DNA from: Deltaproteobacteria bacterium RBG_16_44_11
Lineage (GTDB): Bacteria; Desulfobacterota; Syntrophia; Syntrophales; Smithellaceae
DNA: 8,114 nt
Reading direction: 5' to 3'
Assembly: GCA_001797845.1 (NCBI GenBank)
Contig: MGQN01000042.1
Location: 11,767-19,880, forward strand
Positions within the stretch are counted from its first letter, which is position 1, and every line of letters begins with the position of its first letter. The translations under genes were made by a program, and so were the position numbers. Below, one piece after another: positions 1-6,325 of the stretch. The notes below the pieces were generated by a model. That model was not told the origin of the DNA and did no database searches. It was given only the letters and a program-made list of their open reading frames with translations.

Positions 1-43
1 CGGTACATTTCGAATCATCATATAATTTAATTTTTTCTGTCAT
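1..43 (-). CDS. fdhB: Formate dehydrogenase iron-sulfur (beta) subunit, N-terminal fragment
   Basis: Only the first 14 codons lie in the window; the gene runs off the left edge. The visible peptide is MTEKIKLYDDSKCT, which matches the usual opening of ferredoxin-like formate dehydrogenase beta subunits: a short beta strand followed by the first cysteine of the first 4Fe-4S site (Cys13 here). The family carries four 4Fe-4S clusters and passes electrons from the catalytic subunit to a cytochrome or other carrier. The ATG lies one base after the fdhA stop, and an AAGGGGG ribosome site inside the end of fdhA (59-53) sits 9 nt upstream, so the two genes are almost certainly co-transcribed and translationally coupled. 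No signal peptide is visible, as expected for a subunit carried across the membrane with its Tat-bearing partner. The identification rests on few residues plus position. Confidence 0.8.
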   Translation of the reverse strand, partial: MTEKIKLYDDSKCT

Positions 44-44
44 C

Positions 45-3000
45 TTACTTTACCCCCTTCTTTACAACATTGACCATGAAAGCCTTGGTTTCCGGAATCA
101 TGGTATTGGCGTCGCCTATTGACGAAGTCAAAAGATTTGCCGCATCACCGGTAGTGAAAACTTCCGCCTTCTTATCGCCGGGGTTATACGCTCGGTCTTT
201 GGTTGTGATCCAACCATAATGCCAGGGAATACCGACCTCATGGATAGCGTTTCCATCGATGTTGAATGGTTTAAAGCGGGGAGTAACAATTGCCGTCGCT
301 TCCACTTCGCCGCGCGCTGATTTAACAATACATTTATCGCCGCCCGCAATTCCTCTTTCTTTGGCTAATTCCAGTCCTATTTCCACGAACATGCCCGGCT
401 GCATTTCCGCAAGCCACGGACACCAGCGGGTAAGAACTCCCGTCTGCCAGTGTTCACTGACTCTATAAGTGCTGCAGATAAAGGGGAACCGGGGATCACA
501 TGTTCCGACATTCGAATAAACATCCAGATCGGAGCCGAAGAGCTTGATAGCCGGATTGTGCTTCTGGGGCGACATGAGGTTTTTCTCCACCGGACACTCA
601 AAAGGTTCGTAGTGCTCAGGGAACGGCCCATCGACTAAACCCGGGCCATAGAGGCTCGCCACACCGTCCGGCTTCATAATAAAGGGCGGTCTTCCAGCAC
701 CGGGATTACCGACGCCGTCAGGAACATCTCCTGTCCATTTCTCACCGTCCCATTTAATAACAGCGCGACTTGGATCCCAAGGTTTCCCGTTCAAATCCAC
801 GGAAGCACCATTGTAAATAATCCGGCGGTTAACCGGCCATGACCAGGCCCACTCGGGATACAAACCGATTCCCGATTCATCCTTTGTGCTTCGGCGCATA
901 GCCAGATTGCCTTTTTCTCCCACAGAGCCGCAATAGACCCAGCAACCGGAGGATGTGGAACCGTCATCCTGCAGCCAGGCGAAAGTTGGCACGGGATCGC
1001 CTTTTTTGAAATCTTTAAATTCGCCTTTCTTTGCCGGATTCTCCAATCTTTTATTCTGCAGAAAGACGCCGTTGACTTCTTTGGCGACCGCGCGGGGACT
1101 ATAGTGAAATTCATTTCCCACCTTTTTGCCGTAAGGCCAGGTAAGTTTCGTTATCGCTTCCTTCAAGGGGCCACCCTGCTTGACATAGAGTTCCCTAACT
1201 TTGAAGTAAAGCTCACTCATAATATCGCCATCGGGTTTGGAAGTTCCTACGGGCGCTACGGCCTTATAGCGCCATTGCATCAGACGACTGCTGTTGGCAA
1301 TACTGCCTTCCTTCTCAATGGAAGAAGCGCAGGGAAGCATGAAAACTTCTGTTTTAATCTTGGCAGGATCCATTCCCGGACCGCGCCAGAAAGACCCGGT
1401 TTCGTTATCGAACAGATTAACATTGACCATCCAGTCAAGGTTTGTGAGCGCCTGCCGAACTTTGTTGGAATGCGCGCCACTGCAGGCCGGATTCATGCCC
1501 CAGGCAAAGAAGCCCATGAACTTCTTTTTATACATTTCGTCGAAAATCATCAACCACGAGTAATTGCCTCCGTCATCAAGTTTAGGCATAAGTTGATAAG
1601 CCTCTTCGAGAGTGGCATTAGTGCCGTACATGGAACGCAGAAAACTTGCCGAGTATTTCGGCGTATTTTTCCACCAGTTGAGGCTGTTTTTTTCCTTTGT
1701 TTTCGGTGTCCGCTTTTCGTTGAAATCTTTGAGTGTCTTGAGAGACGCTGTCGGCGCTCCAAGATAACCGGGCCAGATATGGAAAAGAAGCCCGTGGTCA
1801 GTAGAACCCTGCACGTTGGATTCACCTCGCATGGCTGCGACACCGCCGCCGGCGATACCCATGTTACCCAGAAGGAGCTGAATAATACACATTGTCCGGA
1901 TATTTTGAACGCCGACTGTGTGCTGCGTCCAGCCCATGGCATACAGTTCTACACCGGCTCTATTCGGTTTTCCCGTGGATGCGTATAGCTTGTACACTTC
2001 GAGTAATTTATCTTCTGGTGTTCCGGTAATTCGGGAAACAACTTCCCGTGTGTATCTTGAATAGTGTTTTTTCAAAAGTTGGAAAACGCAATTCGGATCC
2101 TGCAGAGTATTGTCTTTCTTAATTACGCCTTCGGCATCCGTTTGATATGACCAGGTATCCTTTTCATACTTGCTGTCTTTCAATCCCGAAAAAACGCCTT
2201 TGTTTTGCCCCGGAAGTTTCAAGGCCGGATTCACCAGGAAGCTGGCATTGGTATAGTTTTTAACATATTCTTCAAAATAAAGCTTGTTGTCGAGAATATA
2301 CTTGATCATGCCGCCCAGGAAAGCGATATCCGTGCCTGAGCGGAGAGGTGCGTAGACATGAGCTTTAGCCGCCGATTGCGTAAACCGCGGGTCCACACAG
2401 ATCAGTTTCGCGCCTCTCTTTTCGATAGCTTTTTGAATCCATTTAAAAGAGATAGGATGGTTGGAAGCGGGATTGCTTCCCATAATTAAAATTACATCAC
2501 TGTTTTGAAAATCATTCCAGTGATTGGTCATTGCGCCGCGTCCGAACGACTCTGCCAGAGCCGGTACAGTTGGGCTGTGTCAGATACGGGCCTGATGTTC
2601 AATATAAACCAGACCCAACCCCCTTAAGAATTTTTGGTAAGTAAAGCATTCTTCCAGGTCCATCGCCGCACTGCCTACAGAAGCAATGCCCTCGGTGCGG
2701 TTGACAACTTCGCCCTTAACGTTTGTTTTTTTGAAACTGGCATCTCTGCTTTTTTTGACATTTTTGGCAATCTTATCTAGCGCCCACTCCCATTCTACTT
2801 CCTTCCACTCGCCGGCGAAAGGAGCTCTATACAGCGGTTTCCCCAAACGGTTTTCATTGACGGCCATCTGGTAGATGGAACCGCCCTTACTGCACAGAGT
2901 GCCTTTGTTAATAGGACTATCGGGATCCCCTTCTGTGTTGATTACCTTGCCGTCGCGCGCGGACACAATAATACTGCATCCCACGGAACAGTAAGGACAA

Positions 3001-3137
3001 ACGGTGGTGGTTTCTTTAGCGTATTTGATTTTCAACGGCTGAGCGTAAGCGGCTACAGGCTTTAGGCTTATGCCTAATCCGCTAACTGCCACGACAGCGC
3101 CGGATATCTTTAAGAAACCTCTTCTGCTGACGTTCAT
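45..3137 (-). CDS. fdhA: Selenocysteine-containing, Tat-exported formate dehydrogenase catalytic (alpha) subunit
   Basis: This subunit oxidises formate to CO2 at a molybdenum or tungsten bis-pterin centre, probably in the periplasm. The product is 1030 residues if the in-frame TGA at 2582-2580 is read as selenocysteine (residue 186), close to E. coli FdnG (about 1015). It opens with a twin-arginine signal (SRRGFLK, residues 4-10), a hydrophobic stretch and a likely cleavage after AYA (30-32). A 4Fe-4S site follows (Cys47, Cys50, Cys54, Cys82), with Lys84 in the usual electron-transfer place. The active-site segment reads ARI-Sec-HSPTVPALAESFGRGAMTNHW, with His187 next to Sec; Ser replaces the Gly of the E. 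coli enzymes, a variant I recall from Desulfovibrio-type enzymes. The C-terminal molybdopterin-dinucleotide domain spans about 885-1030. The ATG follows AAGGAG (3152-3147) with 9 nt spacing. The beta subunit follows directly and fdhD is divergent. The metal, Mo or W, cannot be told from sequence. Confidence 0.96.
2543..2582 (-). promoter_or_regulatory. Bacterial SECIS element directing Sec insertion in fdhA
   Basis: Counting the U of UGA as base 1, bases 14-16 (CUG) pair with 29-31 (CAG) and bases 19-20 (CC) pair with 27-28 (GG). This leaves U17 and A18 bulged and a six-base apical loop GGCUCU (bases 21-26; window 2562-2557). The distance from the UGA to the loop and the bulged U17 match the E. 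coli fdhF element, where SelB recognises the bulged U and loop bases. The loop differs from fdhF (AGGUCU) by having the GG one base earlier. The pairing was worked out by hand; no folding energy was computed. Confidence 0.7.
2580..2582 (-). other. In-frame UGA read as selenocysteine (Sec186 of FdhA)
   Basis: The reading frame continues without a break across this TGA. The codons after it encode HSPTVPALAESFGRGA and then the MTNHW motif, which is the conserved active-site stretch of formate dehydrogenases, and the residue at the TGA is where the family has Sec or Cys. The 16 codons between the TGA and the next ATG (2531) are conserved family sequence, so this is recoding and not a nonsense mutation. 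The host must have selA, selB, selC and selD elsewhere. Confidence 0.95.
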
Positions 3138-3244
3138 GAATTCCTTCTCCTTTCCTCAGAATATATATAGTTTTGTTTAAGATCTGGGCATAATTTTAAA
3201 CAAGAGAAACATATCCATTACAAGCATGACCCATAGTCAGTTTG

Positions 3245-3273
3245 TATATACATTTTATGAAAGCTGGCGTCAA
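3245..3273 (-). promoter_or_regulatory. Putative sigma-70-type promoter of the fdhAB operon
   Basis: On the minus strand TTGACG (3273-3268) is followed after exactly 17 bases by TATATA (3250-3245). Transcription would start near 3238, giving a leader of about 100 nt before the fdhA ATG. The match to TTGACA and TATAAT with ideal spacing is good, but the region is AT-rich and chance matches are possible. Confidence 0.55.
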
Positions 3274-3311
3274 CTTTTTTATTAAGTAAAATACCAATAA
3301 CTTCATCCATA

Positions 3312-3329
3312 TATGTCAGGTTTGACATA
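3312..3329. promoter_or_regulatory. Inverted repeat TATGTCA-N4-TGACATA, candidate operator
   Basis: Two perfect 7-bp arms are separated by GGTT. The repeat overlaps the -35 box of the fdhD promoter and lies roughly 80 bp upstream of the predicted fdhA start, so one protein could act on both directions. The 4-bp spacer and the TGTCA/TGACA cores resemble sites of the CRP/FNR family, but the half-site is not the canonical FNR TTGAT, and I do not assign a regulator. Confidence 0.5.
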
Positions 3330-3350
3330 ATATGAAATGACAATTATATT
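3322..3350 (+). promoter_or_regulatory. Putative sigma-70-type promoter of fdhD
   Basis: A perfect TTGACA (3322-3327) is followed after 17 bases by TATATT (3345-3350), one mismatch from TATAAT. The start would fall near 3357, giving a leader of about 100 nt. Its -35 box lies inside the inverted repeat at 3312-3329, so a bound protein would be expected to compete with RNA polymerase. Confidence 0.65.
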
Positions 3351-3455
3351 GAAGTTATATGACATCTCTATTACAGTTGTAGTGTAAGTATATACAATAA
3401 TTAGTCAAGGGCATAATAGAGCAACGAGGAAAATAGCAAAGAAAGGTCTATTATT

Positions 3456-4256
3456 TTGGAAGATACAATTTATGAAGAACTGAATGTGGGTGAGATCACC
3501 AAAGACAAAGATGGTTACTGCATTAACGATATCAGCAAAAAAGTCATTGCTGAAATATCACTGAAAGTGATTGTCAATGGAGCGGAACTTGTTTCAGTGC
3601 TTTGCCTGAACCAATACCAGGAAGAACTGGCGCTGGGTTTTCTTTATAACGAAGGAGTTATTAATTCCTATTCGGATATCGAAAATATTTATTTTAACGA
3701 TAAGATGCTGGCGGTTATCCTCAACCTCAAAGCTGGAGTTGTCATTGACCGGCAGGAAAGCTTAAGAAGCCTCACCTCCGGTTGTGGCAAATGTTACACC
3801 TACATCAACCCTCTTAAACAAAGCCAATACAAAGCAGTGGAAAGCAACATAACCTATTCAATTAATACTATCTTGAATTTGATGAATGATTTTGTCACGC
3901 GATCGGAAATATTCGCCGAGATCGGTGGTGTGCACAGTGTGCTACTTCATACGAACGATTTTGAAATACTGGTTGAAGATATTGGCCGGCATAACTGCTT
4001 TGACAAAATAACCGGGCTGATGCTGAAGGAAAACAAACTGGATTTGTTCGGAAAGGGAGTTGTCTTTGTATCGGGAAGAATATCTTCCGAAATCATGACG
4101 AAAATTATTCGGATGGGCGTTCCCATCTTGGTTTCAAAATCAACGCCGACAACCGCCGCTGTAAAACTGGCGCATCAACACAATGTGACATTGTTGGGAT
4201 ATATCCGCAAGAGCGGGGGATATATTTACAGCCATCCGGAAAGATTATCTCTTTGA
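3456..4256 (+). CDS. fdhD: Formate dehydrogenase accessory sulfurtransferase FdhD
   Basis: FdhD carries sulfur from a cysteine desulfurase (IscS in E. coli) to the molybdenum cofactor and is needed for formate dehydrogenase activity; it acts in the cytoplasm before the enzyme is exported. The 266-residue product shows the family marks in order: SGCGKC with Cys110 and Cys113 (the persulfide-carrying loop), GGVHSV (157-162), EDIGRHNCFDK (174-184), VSGRISSEIM (205-214) and the VPILVSKSTPTTAAVKLA stretch (222-239). The C-terminus ends YIYSHPERLSL. The start is TTG, preceded by AAAGG (3442-3446) with 9 nt spacing; an in-frame stop lies upstream at 3417 and no in-frame ATG or GTG lies between, so TTG is the best choice. 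The gene diverges from fdhA, the enzyme it serves. Length and motifs look intact. Confidence 0.95.
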   Translation: MEDTIYEELNVGEITKDKDGYCINDISKKVIAEISLKVIVNGAELVSVLCLNQYQEELALGFLYNEGVINSYSDIENIYFNDKMLAVILNLKAGVVIDRQESLRSLTSGCGKCYTYINPLKQSQYKAVESNITYSINTILNLMNDFVTRSEIFAEIGGVHSVLLHTNDFEILVEDIGRHNCFDKITGLMLKENKLDLFGKGVVFVSGRISSEIMTKIIRMGVPILVSKSTPTTAAVKLAHQHNVTLLGYIRKSGGYIYSHPERLSL

Positions 4257-4491
4257 TTATTTCCTGGCCATATTCACAAAGCGCTGATAAGGCCGCAGGC
4301 GGGTGTACCGCCACCCTCGGAAATAATCTGCAATACCCGTGCGGAATTGGCAACAATCGCGCCACCCAGATGTGTCACTTGTGCTGCAGAAAACATTTTG
4401 TCCTAGATATTTACTTTTGCCGGACAAATTTCTCTGACATTTTATCGCCATAGCCACTATAAAACTCATGCCAACAGAGGAGGAATCATCA
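4257..4491. other. Intergenic stretch fdhD to modE-like gene, no convincing gene
   Basis: These 235 bp contain a GC-rich hairpin (GGCGG at 4298-4302, loop GTGTA, CCGCC at 4308-4312) with no U-tract after it, so it does not look like an intrinsic terminator. A promoter for the next gene lies at 4434-4463. The fdhD frame stays open for about 45 codons after the fdhD stop, but I recognise nothing in it and see no start site. Confidence 0.5.
4434..4463 (+). promoter_or_regulatory. Putative promoter of the modE-like gene
   Basis: CTGACA (4434-4439) and TATAAA (4458-4463) are separated by 18 bases, each one mismatch from consensus. Transcription would begin near 4470, just after an in-frame ATG at 4468 and 22 nt ahead of the ATG at 4492, which agrees with using the later start. 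Confidence 0.45.
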
Positions 4492-4833
4492 ATGGAAATC
4501 AAATATAAAGTATGGATTGAAAAGAATGGTAAGGTCATATTTGGAAAAGGCCGTGATGATATTCTTAAAGCCATCGATGAGCACTACAGCCTCAATGCCG
4601 CAGCCAAAAAACTGGAGATGTCTTATCGGGCGGCATGGGGACGGCTGAAAGCATCCGAAGAGCGGATGGGAATGAGACTTGTTGAAACCAGCGTTAAGGA
4701 AAAATCTATGCAACTTACACCGCAGGCCAGAGCGATCATTGACCGGTTTGAAAAATTAGAAAGAGATGTGGAAAAACTCCTGCGGGCAGCCGATCAGGAC
4801 TTTCAGAAATTAATACGTCATAGCGGGAAATGA
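4492..4833 (+). CDS. ModE-like winged-helix DNA-binding protein lacking a molybdate-binding domain
   Basis: The 113-residue protein matches the N-terminal DNA-binding domain of ModE, the molybdate-responsive regulator. A short beta hairpin (IEKNGKVIFGKGRDDILKAI) leads into a helix-turn-helix whose signature is LNAAAKKLEMSYRAAWGRLKASE (residues about 36-58), then a wing and LTPQARAIIDRFEKLERDVEKLL, a helix likely used for dimerisation. ModE of E. coli is about 262 residues with two Mop domains that bind molybdate; these are absent here, and the stop follows directly after a charged tail. Such single-domain forms are common and are not necessarily broken. The ATG at 4492 is preceded by a strong AGGAGG (4478-4483) with 8 nt spacing, better than the in-frame ATG at 4468. 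Position beside fdhD and fdhA suggests a role in formate dehydrogenase or molybdenum/tungsten gene control; this is inference. Confidence 0.85.
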   Translation: MEIKYKVWIEKNGKVIFGKGRDDILKAIDEHYSLNAAAKKLEMSYRAAWGRLKASEERMGMRLVETSVKEKSMQLTPQARAIIDRFEKLERDVEKLLRAADQDFQKLIRHSGK

Positions 4834-4926
4834 CGCTTCACGGAAACAAACAGCACTAACTGGAACAATTTTTCTTTGTGGATGATTTTTTCAGGTATTA
4901 TTGTCCGATATACCTACGCTATGGAT

Positions 4927-4946
4927 AAAAAACTCGTCTTCGACGA
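4927..4946 (-). terminator. Intrinsic terminator of the tetR-family gene
   Basis: Just after the tetR stop, the minus strand reads TCGTC-GAA-GACGA, then G and six T. The stem is only 5 bp with a 3-base loop, but the U-tract and placement fit a short rho-independent terminator. It has no U-tract on the plus strand, so it would not stop transcription from the convergent modE-like gene. Confidence 0.5.
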
Positions 4947-4947
4947 A

Positions 4948-5577
4948 TTAAGCTATTAATCCTTTAATAAAAACATCTAAACTCTCTTTTACCATGGTAT
5001 GAATTCTATCAGCGCGCTTCGCCGGGTTGCCCATAAAGAGAAACAAAGAAATAATGCCGTTGAGCAGGCCCCAGATCGCGTTTTGTGTCTGCCGGATGTC
5101 TATTGCCGGCGAGAATTCTCCGGAATCAATGCCCTTTTGGAGAATCCCGGAAATAACCTTAATGTTGTCATTAGTAGTCTTGATGAGCTCGGCGTTTTGC
5201 TCTGGGGTTAGATTCATCTGCTCTGTTTGGAGCATGAAGGTCATGAGTATTCTAAAGAGCTCGTTATCATGCAAAAAATAATCAACGTAAACCTGACAAA
5301 ACTCCATTAAAAGTTCTGCTGCCGCCGCGTCTTTATCCGCAAAATTTCTTATTCCCTTATTGTGCTCGATATTATCGGTGACTAAAACCTGGGCGTATAT
5401 TTCTTCTTTGCTGTCAAAATAGAGGTAAATCGAGCCTTTGCTGACGCCTGCTTTGGCCGCAATATTATCGACGGTTACGGATTTGAACCCTCGATCGAAG
5501 AACAGTTTTCTTGCCGCTTTTAAAATATTATTTCTCTTATTTTCTTTTTCTTTTTTCCTTTTTTCTTGCGGACACAA
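4948..5577 (-). CDS. TetR/AcrR-family transcriptional regulator
   Basis: This is a 209-residue one-component repressor type. A very basic N-terminus leads into the TetR DNA-binding domain: ILKAARKLFFDRGFKSVTVD (18-37), then the helix-turn-helix IAAKAGVSKGSIYLYFDSKEE (about 39-59), the clearest family signature. The helical remainder is the ligand-binding and dimer domain, which is too divergent to predict a ligand. The start is TTG, chosen because AAGAGGAG (5593-5586) lies 8 nt upstream and the TetR domain begins soon after; no ATG would keep the whole domain. The gene lies 149 bp downstream of the exported peroxiredoxin gene on the same strand, with a possible promoter of its own, and converges on the modE-like gene. 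Regulation of its own gene or of the redoxin genes is plausible but unproven. Confidence 0.9.
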   Translation of the reverse strand: MCPQEKRKKEKENKRNNILKAARKLFFDRGFKSVTVDNIAAKAGVSKGSIYLYFDSKEEIYAQVLVTDNIEHNKGIRNFADKDAAAAELLMEFCQVYVDYFLHDNELFRILMTFMLQTEQMNLTPEQNAELIKTTNDNIKVISGILQKGIDSGEFSPAIDIRQTQNAIWGLLNGIISLFLFMGNPAKRADRIHTMVKESLDVFIKGLIA

Positions 5578-5647
5578 AGTAGGCTCTCCTCTTAAATAAA
5601 ATTACCGATTATTTTTTCTATACCCGGCCATGACTCTTGGTCACAAA

Positions 5648-5676
5648 TTCGTATCTTAATATGAGACCTATGTCAA
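5648..5676 (-). promoter_or_regulatory. Possible promoter of the tetR-family gene
   Basis: A perfect TTGACA (5676-5671) is followed after 17 bases by TACGAA (5653-5648), a poor -10 match. A small inverted repeat TGAC-N5-GTCA (5631-5643) lies just downstream, near the expected start, where an autorepressor could bind, but its arms are only 4 bp. Confidence 0.3.
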
Positions 5677-5726
5677 GAAAAAATTCCCGCTTACTGATGT
5701 CATTAATTTATCTTGCAAAAAATTGC

Positions 5727-6314
5727 CTATTTGATCTTTTCCAGTGCCCGGACAAGGTCTTCCAAAGGCGGTCTTTCATTGATATTATGGACATCAATGT
5801 AACGAATGATACCTTTTTTATCTATAATAATAATCGCCCTTTCCGTCATGCCGTCAGAACGCAAAACACCGAATTTTGTCGCCACTGCCCCGTGCGGCCA
5901 GAAATCGGAAAGAACGTTAAACCACAATTTCCCCATTTGGTTCGTCCAGGAATAAAGCGTGGGAATGTTATCCACTGTAATTCCCAATAAAACGGCGTCA
6001 TTTTCTTCGAATATGTCCTGCACAATATTATAGCCCGGCCACTGGTCGGAACAAACCGGTGTCCACGCCGCGGGCACAAAAGAAAGCACAACGTTTTTCT
6101 TGCCGCGATAATCTTTAAGCGCAATCTTTTTCCCACTGACAGCGGGCAGTGGGAAATCGGGGGCTTTTTGTCCCACTTTAACTTTCAAGACGCTGTCCAC
6201 GGGCTTAAGCTTGCCTGGATTATAAATATTATCTTTATAGGCTTCGGATAGGGCATACGCGCTATTTACGAAAAAACAAATTATGAATAGGGATATAATT
6301 GCCTGCCTTTTCAT
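5727..6314 (-). CDS. Exported single-cysteine peroxiredoxin (AhpC/TSA family)
   Basis: Peroxiredoxins reduce hydrogen peroxide or organic peroxides with a reactive cysteine. The 195-residue precursor has a signal peptide (charged start, hydrophobic core 6-17, likely cleavage after AYA at 19-21), so it probably works in the periplasm. The redoxin domain begins at VGQKAPDFPLP (47-57). The active-site loop is PAAWTPVCSDQ with Thr85 and Cys88 as the T-x-x-C pair, and Arg159 (TERAIIIIDKKG) fits the conserved arginine. No second cysteine exists in the mature chain (Cys13 is in the signal), so it is of the 1-Cys type and needs an outside thiol for recycling. The ATG follows AGGAGG (6325-6320) with 5 nt spacing; that site overlaps the stop of the upstream thioredoxin-like gene, so the two are co-transcribed and probably coupled. 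That neighbour is a likely reductant. Confidence 0.9.
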   Translation of the reverse strand: MKRQAIISLFIICFFVNSAYALSEAYKDNIYNPGKLKPVDSVLKVKVGQKAPDFPLPAVSGKKIALKDYRGKKNVVLSFVPAAWTPVCSDQWPGYNIVQDIFEENDAVLLGITVDNIPTLYSWTNQMGKLWFNVLSDFWPHGAVATKFGVLRSDGMTERAIIIIDKKGIIRYIDVHNINERPPLEDLVRALEKIK

Positions 6315-6319
6315 TGTGG

Positions 6320-6325
6320 CCTCCT
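6320..6325 (-). promoter_or_regulatory. Ribosome binding site of the peroxiredoxin gene overlapping the upstream stop
   Basis: A perfect AGGAGG sits 5 nt before the peroxiredoxin ATG and shares bases with the TAG stop of the thioredoxin-like gene (6326-6324). Ribosomes finishing the first gene would be well placed to begin the second, which supports matched production of the two exported redoxins. Confidence 0.75.

Larger units (their letters stand above)
3138..3455. other. Divergent intergenic control region between fdhA and fdhD
   Basis: This 318-bp AT-rich gap holds no convincing gene on either strand. It contains the fdhA ribosome site (AAGGAG, 3152-3147), a leftward promoter (3273-3245), an inverted repeat (3312-3329), a rightward promoter (3322-3350) and the fdhD ribosome site. 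Both predicted transcripts have leaders of about 100 nt. TGACA half-site-like words recur on the plus strand at 3323, 3338 and 3360, with the inverse TGTCA at 3314-3318. Confidence 0.8.

Noticed and set aside
1104..1988. A 294-codon open frame on the plus strand inside fdhA
   Set aside because: It lies wholly antisense to well-conserved fdhA sequence, has no recognisable domain and no good ribosome site, and is explained by the codon pattern of the real gene.
45..2531. Separate 828-residue formate dehydrogenase gene starting at 2531
   Set aside because: This Met is the conserved MTNHW motif inside the enzyme; the true frame continues upstream through the Sec codon to 3137.
3138..3455. Sigma-54 (-24/-12) promoter for the formate dehydrogenase operon
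   Set aside because: No convincing GG-N10-GC pair was seen on the minus strand in the expected place, while a sigma-70-like pair with 17-base spacing is present.
4257..4491. Molybdenum cofactor riboswitch near the fdh and modE-like genes
   Set aside because: I looked for a conserved multi-stem architecture because of the context, but only one simple 5-bp hairpin is visible; a covariance-model search would be decisive.
4468..4494. Earlier ATG at 4468 as start of the modE-like gene
   Set aside because: The ATG at 4492 has an ideal AGGAGG 8 nt upstream, family alignment begins there, and the predicted promoter would place the transcript start at or after 4468.
4893..4915. Inverted repeat AGGTAT / ATACCT as terminator of the modE-like gene
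   Set aside because: The 6-bp stem has an 11-base loop, is AT-rich, and no U-tract follows it on the plus strand.
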